DNA of 64,000 bases from the NCBI GenBank assembly GCA_022560025.1, contig JAFISE010000031.1, forward strand, positions 184,526 through 248,525, in the 5' to 3' direction. Shown in pieces: positions 57,441-64,000 of the stretch (positions are counted from its first letter, which is position 1; the number at the start of each line of letters is the position of its first letter). This DNA comes from Stagonosporopsis chrysanthemi. Lineage: Eukaryota > Ascomycota > Dothideomycetes > Pleosporales > Didymellaceae. Both the position numbers and the translations under genes were made by a program. The notes below the pieces were generated by a model. It was not told the DNA's origin. It was given only the letters and a program-made list of their open reading frames with translations, and made no database searches.

Positions 57441-59276
57441 ATGGATCCTTTCCGTTACCGCAAAGCATATGCGGCAATGCTGCAGGCAACACAGCTCATA
57501 GAACAACGCCTCCAACAGGCCGATGAAGTTGAAATACCCGAACGTCATGATGCGTCAGGCGCCGCCTTCCAAGACCAGGACCCAGACGACATGGACTGGA
57601 CTCCCACAGGAAGCAGAACGCCCACTGCCGCTGCAGAATGTGGACCGCCACCTCCATTGTCCGAGAAGCTACGGCCGCTCCTGCCCGCCGGCGGAGACGG
57701 AGACGTACAAGCTGTCGATCGAGGGGACAACGCTGTGCTCCTTCGCAAGTTGCAAGAGGGCAAGCTAGTGGACGCATGTATCGACAAGCTTGTCCAGGAT
57801 CTGCCCGATGCACTCAGCTACAACAACTCCGCATCTTTCACTCCATCTACGATAGAGGTGCCGCGAGACTTCGGGCTGCAACTGTCAATCTCGATCAACC
57901 ATCATATGGCACAGATTGCAGATCGCAAAGCGCTGGAAAAATACCGACGATTGCTAGGTCATCGCAAAGATGCGGCCAAGCGGAGGCCTGTTAAGCTTGG
58001 GTTCGACCCAGTCGAGCTGATCAAGAAGCAGGCCGTTACGCTTCCTCATGGCGTGGTTTCTCCAGCTTGCACACTCAACAACGAGATTCATCCTATCTTC
58101 TGTCCAGAGAATTGGCATGGATGCCCTGACAACATCTACGAAGTGTTAAAGCCGGGTATGCAGCTTGCTACTCAGTTTTTAACATCTCGGGCGACTGCCC
58201 ACTATTGGCACTCGCTAGTATTTGGCGACCGAGAGCCATGTGTCGCAACATCGGAAGCTTATGGCCAACCTTGTCACCGCATTCGAAATGACGTTCCTTG
58301 GTCAGATGAGCGGCATGCGGCTTTCACCAACTTCCTAAACAATCAGCTGGACACGGTGTACTTTTGTTTCCACAACAACCCTCTACCACCGGAGACTGTC
58401 TACGCGTCTATGGGTTTGGTAAGAGATTACAAGAATGGCCTCATGCGGAAGATAAACGACAAGTGCCATGCGTCTCGAATCTGCTTGCATTCAGACTTCT
58501 ATACCACTGCCAAGAAGTTAAGTCTATTGCGCTATCGAGAGCCAGCGATGGTTTTGCGCTTCAACCTGTTCCTCGCCATCTGCCTAAGCCACGAGATCGC
58601 ACACTTTTGCGAAGTATCTGGTCCGCACCACGATCACCCCTTGCTGTCTGCACCCGAGGTCTTTTGGGGTGACAACATGTGGACAGAGAGTGGGATTGCA
58701 TTCGAGACCAAGGTCTTTGGCGGCCGGATACACCCACTCTCAAGCCGTATAGACTGTAGCCTTGGCCTGGCATGTTTAGACTACCCACTCAAAGAGCTCT
58801 ACGACAAAGAAGAGAACGTCCTGTACGCCTTGCCGATGGACTACATCCTTAAGCTGCAGCAGAGCGAGACCTGGCTACAAGATTTCAGCAAGACTGGCAC
58901 AGATGTCTTCTTTGTCCCTCGCAACGGCAGCAAGTCTGTGGAGATTAACGGCGCCAATTTGATGATCTGGGAAGACGAGAACGACGCGGATATCTCGGAT
59001 CACATCGATGGGAAAGAGACGGAGTGGAAACGCATGGACGATGGATCTATCGCCAAAAACCCCAACTCCAACAATCGCAGGCCCCAGCGACCGCCGATTG
59101 TTCAACGCTGGAGCCCATACGGCCACAAGAGGAATACCGCGGAGGGCGTAGCGTGTGTAACAACAGAAGTTGTTGACGATAAGGATGTGCCAGAAGCCGC
59201 CGAGCCAGGATTGGATCGAGAGAAAGACGAAGAGAAAGCAGATGCAAAGAAGGCGTCAGGCCAGGTCATAGCATAG
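57441..59276 (+). CDS. Uncharacterised protein with HEIAH (candidate zincin) motif
   Basis: Single exon of 611 residues, no family recognised. The notable feature is LSHEIAHFCEVSG (H384, E385, H388), an HExxH zinc-metallopeptidase motif in a hydrophobic helix context (FNLFLAICLSHEIAHF). It is followed by WTESGIAFETKVFGG, where E416 or E422 lies at a spacing compatible with the third ligand of gluzincins. The first 150 residues are polar with acidic and Pro-rich stretches; the last 100 (after IWEDENDADIS) are charged and probably disordered. There is no signal peptide, so it is likely intracellular. Catalytic activity is an inference from the motif. The alternative is a fortuitous HExxH. Confidence 0.82.
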   Translation: MDPFRYRKAYAAMLQATQLIEQRLQQADEVEIPERHDASGAAFQDQDPDDMDWTPTGSRTPTAAAECGPPPPLSEKLRPLLPAGGDGDVQAVDRGDNAVLLRKLQEGKLVDACIDKLVQDLPDALSYNNSASFTPSTIEVPRDFGLQLSISINHHMAQIADRKALEKYRRLLGHRKDAAKRRPVKLGFDPVELIKKQAVTLPHGVVSPACTLNNEIHPIFCPENWHGCPDNIYEVLKPGMQLATQFLTSRATAHYWHSLVFGDREPCVATSEAYGQPCHRIRNDVPWSDERHAAFTNFLNNQLDTVYFCFHNNPLPPETVYASMGLVRDYKNGLMRKINDKCHASRICLHSDFYTTAKKLSLLRYREPAMVLRFNLFLAICLSHEIAHFCEVSGPHHDHPLLSAPEVFWGDNMWTESGIAFETKVFGGRIHPLSSRIDCSLGLACLDYPLKELYDKEENVLYALPMDYILKLQQSETWLQDFSKTGTDVFFVPRNGSKSVEINGANLMIWEDENDADISDHIDGKETEWKRMDDGSIAKNPNSNNRRPQRPPIVQRWSPYGHKRNTAEGVACVTTEVVDDKDVPEAAEPGLDREKDEEKADAKKASGQVIA

Positions 59277-59646
59277 GCTGGTTGAGCCAAAGATTGTTCA
59301 TGATAGACGGTATTTATAAGAGGACGCGATTGCGTAGACATTTAATCGGCATCTAGCATTGGTGTTTGGGTCATGGTGGCCTTTTTGGGGGATCGTCACT
59401 GCATTTTGGGCGTTAGCATAGCGAGCATCAGATGAGCCTCCAATAGCATTTCTAACCCATGTTGATCGTATTTCTTGCACATTACATGTTGGGGAGATGA
59501 GTTATCTGCACGCTCAATGAGCTCGTTAGCGCGCGCACAGTAACTCTTGGCAGTAGAGACACAATTCTCTCCATCACCAACAACGTACGCCCAACGCCGC
59601 AGCCCCGCCCAACCTCACGCCACCGTCTCCTCGCAATACCGACAAC
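59277..59646. other. Intergenic, eIF3h promoter
   Basis: 370 bp. CA- and pyrimidine-rich sequence precedes the eIF3h ATG (CGCAATACCGACAACATGG). Nothing else seen. Confidence 0.5.
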
Positions 59647-60907
59647 ATGGCGGAAAACAACAAGGAAGCGACCTTCAAGAAGGTTCAGGTCGACGCCCTC
59701 GTACGTGCGATCCTTTTTGCGGCGAAAACCCCGCCGGCCGCCCCGCCATTGTTCTTTTCGCGACGACACGATGAATGCAGCTGTATGGACAGAAGGCTGA
59801 CAGCGGACTACAGGTGGCCATCAAGCTCGCTACTGCCAGCGGCAAGTCGTTCCCCAGCGTAGCTACCGGAAGCCTGGTGGGCATGGAGAAGGACGGCGTT
59901 CTCGAAATCACCAACTCGTTCCCCTTCCCCGAGACAGCTGCTGCTGCGGCCGACGGTCAGAGCGACAACTCCAGCAACACTGCTGCTTCAGCCCCCCGCG
60001 CCAAGCAGAACATCGCATACAGCAATGAGATGATCAAGTTCCTGCGCGAAGTCAACGTGGACGCAAACAACGTCGGCTGGTACACGAGCACGAGCATGGG
60101 CAACTTTGTCAACCTGCAGACCATTGAGAACCAGTACTTTTACCAGAACGCCCCCAACGAGAAGACGGTCGCGCTCGTCTACGATGTCAGCAGGAGCTCC
60201 GAGGGCGCCATGAACCTGCGTGCGTACAGGCTGTCGTCTGCCTTTATCACCGCGTACAAGGAGAGCAAGTTCACAACGGAGAGGTAAGGACCAAGCCACG
60301 ACATGGGCGAAGGACACGGCTGACAAGACACAGCCTCCAGAAGAGCGGCCTCCGGTACTCGGACATTCTCGTCGAGTTGCCCGTCACCATCCGCAACTCG
60401 CACCTCCTGACCTCCCTCCTCCACCAGCTGCCCACACAGGCACCCAAGGAGGAGCTCGCATTCCCCCCGAACCTTTCTGCCCTGATCCAGGACAAGAACA
60501 CCCCCCAGCCCCCGCTGTACCCCAACTACGACTCGCTCGACCTCTCCATTGACCCTTTCCTCGAGAAGACATGCGACCTGCTCCTCGAGAGCATCGAGAA
60601 CCACCACACGGAGCTCAACAACTACCAGTACTACCAGCGCTCGCTCGCGCGTGAGCAGACCAAGATCACAGCGTGGCAGACGAAGCGCAAGGCGGAGAAC
60701 GCGGCGCGGGCGGCATCCAAGCAGGCGCTGCTCCCCGAGGATGAGTGGCAGAGGCTGTTCAAGCTGCCCCAGGAGCCCAGCAGGCTGGAGACGCTGCTCA
60801 ACTCAAGGCAGGTGGAGCAGTACTCGAGGCAGGTGGACGGCTTCACGGCGGGTGTCACGGCCAAGATGTTCGCGGTCAAGTCGAACCTGCTGCCGGGGGA
60901 TGCTTGA
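59647..60907 (+). CDS. Translation initiation factor eIF3 subunit h (MPN domain)
   Basis: Exons 59647-59700, 59814-60283 and 60334-60907 (introns 113 and 50 nt) encode 365 residues. eIF3h is a non-catalytic MPN subunit of the eIF3 scaffold on the 40S ribosome. Evidence: KVQVDAL then VAIKLATASGKSFPSVATGS, LVGMEKDGVLEITNSFPFP, NNVGWYTSTSMGNFVNLQTI (MPN core without the JAMM zinc ligands), NEKTVALVYDVSRSSEGAMN, and the C-terminal helical part (NYQYYQRSLAREQTKITAW). Acceptor 59813 aligns best with the family. An upstream acceptor at 59780 stays in frame and would insert 11 residues. MPN subunits of eIF3 are typically this size. Confidence 0.92.
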
Positions 60908-61382
60908 AGGAGGGATGCGCGTGACAGGGTCTGTATGTTTCATGATAATGCTTCTCTTGGTCAGGGCATGGCACGGCGTTAGGTACAGTCAAGCAGCTCC
61001 GGCTCCAGTTGGAGTGGCAGTGGGAGAAAACCAAGCTGCGGGATGTCTTTCTTCGGTAGTAGCGTTGGGCTGCGTATGCGTAGAGAGAGGGAGAGAGAGC
61101 TAGAAGGCTAAAACGATCTTGATCGTTAGCGACGGACGACGGACGACGGACGACGGATTCAGCGTCGGGACCTAGCAGGCGGTGCTGAATCAGACAAAGA
61201 AAGTAACGTTAACCAAATGCGTCTTCCCGTGCTGGAGCCGGCAACGAGACTGCTGGTGTTGGAAGCGTCGCCGCCTTAATTATGAGCAGCTGCCTGCCCC
61301 CCGGCCCATATGTTCCACGTTCTTGGATCAGATCCACTCATGTGCATGCACCGCCTGGCTTGCTGTGGGCTCCTCTAGCGCC
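60908..61382. other. Intergenic with short GACGGAC tandem repeat
   Basis: 475 bp. The heptamer-like repeat CGACGGACGACGGACGACGG occupies about 61131-61156. No gene supported; the open frame running into the next gene from 61182 has an implausible leader. Confidence 0.5.
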
Positions 61383-61635
61383 ATGCAACAGCCACGGAAC
61401 CTCACGAACCTGCAGCAAGCGCCCGATGGCACGCTCCTCGATGCCCAAGGGCTGCCCCTCGATGCGCAGGACCTGCAGCGCCTGCATGGTGGCGAGCTGT
61501 TCCACCCGCACGAGTCGGCGCAGCAGTATGCGCTGAGCGCCGCCCCGCCGCTGGAGCTGCTGCACGCGCCGCTGCACTACGACCACCACGGCCTTGCGCC
61601 GCCGCCGCCGTCGTTTGCGCCGCAGGCGTACCACC

Positions 61636-61679
<44 letters not shown>

Positions 61680-62717
61680 TCGTACCACGCCCACGGCCAT
61701 GCCCATGCCCACGCCCACGGCCATGCGACCAGCCCGTCGTTCGGCCTGGGTGTCGCGCTGCCGGGCCCCGCGCACCCGATGCACACACCGCACGCCCACA
61801 CGCCCGTCCACACGACCCCGCGCATTGCGCAGCGCCCGCTGCAGATAGCACAGCAGCCGCCTGTCCAGCAGTCGCCGCAGCAGCCGCAGCCGCAGTACTC
61901 GTCGCCGCTCGAGAGCGGCCCCAGCGACGACCCCGCGACCCTCGGCAGCTACGGCCAGTTCGAGGGCCTCAAGCTGGTCCCCAACCCGCCCGACCTCGAC
62001 GAGTGGCGGCAGCGCCTGTTCGACGTCGACGACGTAATCACCCTGACCGAGGACCAGTTCCAGACATACTTCCCGCACATCGACAACGTCTACTCGCACC
62101 GCTCCACCCAGCGCCACAAGCGCAAGAGCTTCGTCTCGCACTACTGGGACTGTCGCCTCAAAGGCCGCCCGCCCGGCACCAAGAAGTCGGACGACCCCCA
62201 GAAGAAGAAGCGCAAGCGCGTCGCTCGCGAGCGCGACCTGTGCGATGTCAAGGTCAAGATCACCGAGTTCTTCGACCAGAGGGAGTACGAGGAGCAGATG
62301 GGCCACCCGCCGCCCGCCGCACAAGGCGACGCCCCGTTGGCCATGCCGCCGAGCCAGCCAGGGACTGCAGCCGCACCGCCAGACCAGCCCATGTTCTTCG
62401 GCCAGCCGCAGATGGCCCCGCAGCAGACCATGACGCCGTGGGGGATGCAGCCCGACATGGTCCAGCCCGGTATGCACCTGTTTGCGCCGCCCCCTCCGCC
62501 ACTGCCTGGGCCTCCTCCCAAGAAGTTCTACACGTTCCAGCGCGTCAACGGCAATGGCGGCAACGGGAAAGGCGACGGCGTTGCAGGGCCGCACAAGCAT
62601 ACTCTCGAGGAGAGTGACCGCGTGAAGAAGAATATTGTCATACGGACGCTAGCGAAGAGCGAGAAGGACGTCAAGAAAGCGCAGGTAAGCCTCTTTTTAT
62701 TCCACTGTTCTAATTAG
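61383..62717 (+). CDS. Basic, poly-Q/His-rich nuclear-type protein (possible N-terminal part of GST fusion)
   Basis: Open from ATG 61383 (MQQPRNLTNLQQ). Read through, it ends at 62717 after 444 residues. Spliced at the good donor GCAG|GTAAGC (62684/62685) it joins in phase to the GST exon at 63032. Residues 1-200 are Gln/His/Pro-rich with a CAG-coded run of about a dozen Gln. A compact conserved-looking module follows (VITLTEDQFQTYFPHIDNVY, SHRSTQRHKRKSFVSHYWDC, RLKGRPPGTKKSDDPQKKK), rich in Lys/Arg and suggestive of nucleic-acid binding or nuclear localisation. Gly/Pro-rich sequence ends with HKHTLEESDRVKKN. No catalogued DNA-binding domain is certain. I favour the spliced fusion (694 residues), but a separate gene is possible. 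Confidence 0.7.
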
Positions 62718-63013
62718 CGCCTCTACTATCCGTTTCCGTGTTTGTTTGTTGTCCTGCGAGATGACATCATTCTTATGGTGGGATGCTTTGGTGATCTGCC
62801 GAGGCGCTGCACTCCACTCCACTCCGCATGCATGTCCACCACGCGCTCCACCAGCCTTCATGTTTACTGCCCCAAGAACACTACAGCTCGTTTCTTGGTG
62901 TTTGAAGATATCTTACACTCCCCTTTCAACTAGCCTTTGTCTGAAATTTATCCCTCAATTCACTCCATCCGTCAGCACTCACGCGTTTTTCTTTCCACTC
63001 CACCGCATCCACA

Positions 63014-63860
63014 ATGACCGACACAAACCAGGGCGGCGACTCGTCAAAGAAGACGTACCATAAGAAGGCCAGCGGTGCCGCGTTGACCACGGTAAAAGCC
63101 CACTCCAAAGATGAAGACCTCAGGCTCTACGGCAGCTGCTTCTGGTACGCCTCCCCATCCCTCCTTCCCCCTTCCACTAACCCCTTCCAGCCCCTTCGTC
63201 CAACGCGTCTGGATCGCCCTCGAGCACAAACAGATCCCCTACAAATACATCGAAGTCGACCCCTACAAGAAACCCCAATCGCTGCTGGATGTCAACCCGC
63301 GCGGCCTGGTCCCCGCCATCCGCCACGGCCCCACCTGGAGCACCCACGAAAGCACCGTCATAATGGAGTACCTCGAGGACCTCTCCATCGGCGCCCACCT
63401 CCTCCCCTCGTCCCCGCAGCCCCGTGCCACCGCCCGCCTCTGGACCGACCACATCAACCGCCACATCATCCCCGCCTTCTACAAGCTCCTTCAAGCCCAG
63501 GACCAGCACGACCAGATCGCCCTCGCGCGCGAGCTGCGCGACCACATCGCCACGCTCGTCTCCGCCGCGCACAAAACAGGCCCCTTCTTCGCCGGCCCCC
63601 AGCTGTCGTTTGTCGACGTCCAGATCGCACCCTGGGTGCTGCGCCTGCGCCGCGTGCTGGCCGTGTACAGGGGCTGGCCCGCGCCCGAGGCTGGGAGTCG
63701 TTGGGCTGCGTGGGTCGATGCCATTGAGGGCGAGCCGAGCGTGCAGGCTACGACGAGTGCGGACGAGTTGTATGTCGATAGCTATGAGCGGTATGCGGAG
63801 AATCGGCCAGGGACGAGTGTGTTGGCCGATGCGGTGAATAGCGGGAGGGGGCTGCCGTGA
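63014..63860 (+). CDS. Omega-type glutathione S-transferase (separate gene or C-terminal part of fusion)
   Basis: Exons 63014 (or 63032 if fused)-63144 and 63191-63860. As a separate gene it has 267 residues starting MTDTNQGGDSSKK in a good context (CACAATGACC). The GST N-domain has LYGSCFCPFVQRVWIALEHK, with the omega/DHAR-type Cys-Pro-Phe active site. NPRGLVPAIRHG (cis-Pro loop) and YESTVIMEYLED-like HESTVIMEYLED (glutathione gamma-glutamyl contact) follow, with a helical C-domain containing GPQLSFVDVQIAPW. The catalytic Cys codon is split TG|C by the 46-nt intron. The upstream exon donor at 62685 and the acceptor at 63031 (AACCAG) are in phase, so this domain may be the C-terminus of the preceding protein. 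Confidence 0.85.
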
Positions 63861-64000
63861 GGGGGGGGGGGGGGGGGCGCCGGGGGGGAGGGGGGGGGGG
63901 GGGAAGGGGGGGGGGGGGGGGGGCGGTGGGGGGGGTGCGGAAGAGGAAAACCCCAAGGGAAAAAAAGCCGCCGGGAGAGAGCCCCAAGAAACCAACCCCA
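63861..64000. repeat. Degenerate poly-G tract at window end
   Basis: Runs of 17, 7, 14, 19 and 8 G interrupted by single other bases, then a low-complexity purine/C-rich end. It begins immediately after the GST stop codon. It may be real G-rich sequence or poor-quality assembly near a contig end. Confidence 0.8.

Noticed and set aside
59647..60907. eIF3h as an active JAMM deubiquitinase
   Set aside because: The zinc-binding His-x-His and Asp of JAMM enzymes are not present; it is an MPN-minus scaffold protein.
61338..62600. A 420-codon antisense frame with a poly-Leu run
   Set aside because: Reverse complement of the poly-Q/GC-rich coding sequence; the Leu run is CAG repeats read backwards.

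Overview
The window is nuclear DNA of a filamentous ascomycete. Most genes carry short GT-AG introns of 45-74 nt with CTAAC/CTGAC-type branch points, intergenic spaces are short, and the proteins are typical of Pezizomycotina (fungal rhodopsin-like membrane protein, Cid2, Gig1/DUF3605, Kin1, GH105). The mix would suit a Dothideomycete such as a Pleosporales member, but that placement is inference. I support 24 to 25 protein genes, one intron-containing tRNA, two copies of a small TA-flanked inverted-repeat element, one 36-bp minisatellite and several extreme G/C homopolymers.

Layout. 0-9.9 kb: a TMEM19/DUF92 membrane protein (-), a 14-TM MFS transporter (+), a Gig1/DUF3605 protein (-), a secreted GH105 hydrolase (+), a cysteine-rich GPI-type protein (-) and an unrecognised coiled-coil protein (-). 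10.4-18.8 kb: housekeeping block with VPS11 (-), a Yra1/ALYREF mRNA export factor (+) containing a 629-nt intron, and an aldehyde dehydrogenase (+). 18.8-21.2 kb: gene-free repeat island (two related MITE-like elements and the minisatellite). 21.2-33 kb: a DDHD phospholipase, then sparse accessory genes (rhodopsin-like, secreted flavoenzyme, small Ser/Thr-rich surface protein) separated by 1.5-2.4 kb gaps. 33.9-45.5 kb: a small G-patch protein, a membrane-anchored SDR, tRNA-Ile(AAU), a phenol-hydroxylase-type monooxygenase, DNA ligase I, Cid2 and ribosomal protein uL1. 46.7-64 kb: an ABM-domain protein, the CCR4-NOT subunit Caf40/CNOT9, Kin1 kinase, a TGH/GPATCH1-type G-patch protein, an uncharacterised protein with an HEIAH motif, eIF3h, and a basic/poly-Q protein placed directly before, and possibly fused to, an omega-type GST.

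No co-regulated secondary-metabolite cluster or defence system is evident; the MFS, GH105 and monooxygenase genes are isolated. The items most worth attention are the long YRA1 intron, the candidate zincin, the possible regulator-GST fusion with an internal start, the 42-C and 50-G tracts lying inside introns, and the MITE pair. All exon boundaries were placed by eye from splice consensus, reading-frame continuity and remembered family conservation. No alignment or transcript was available.
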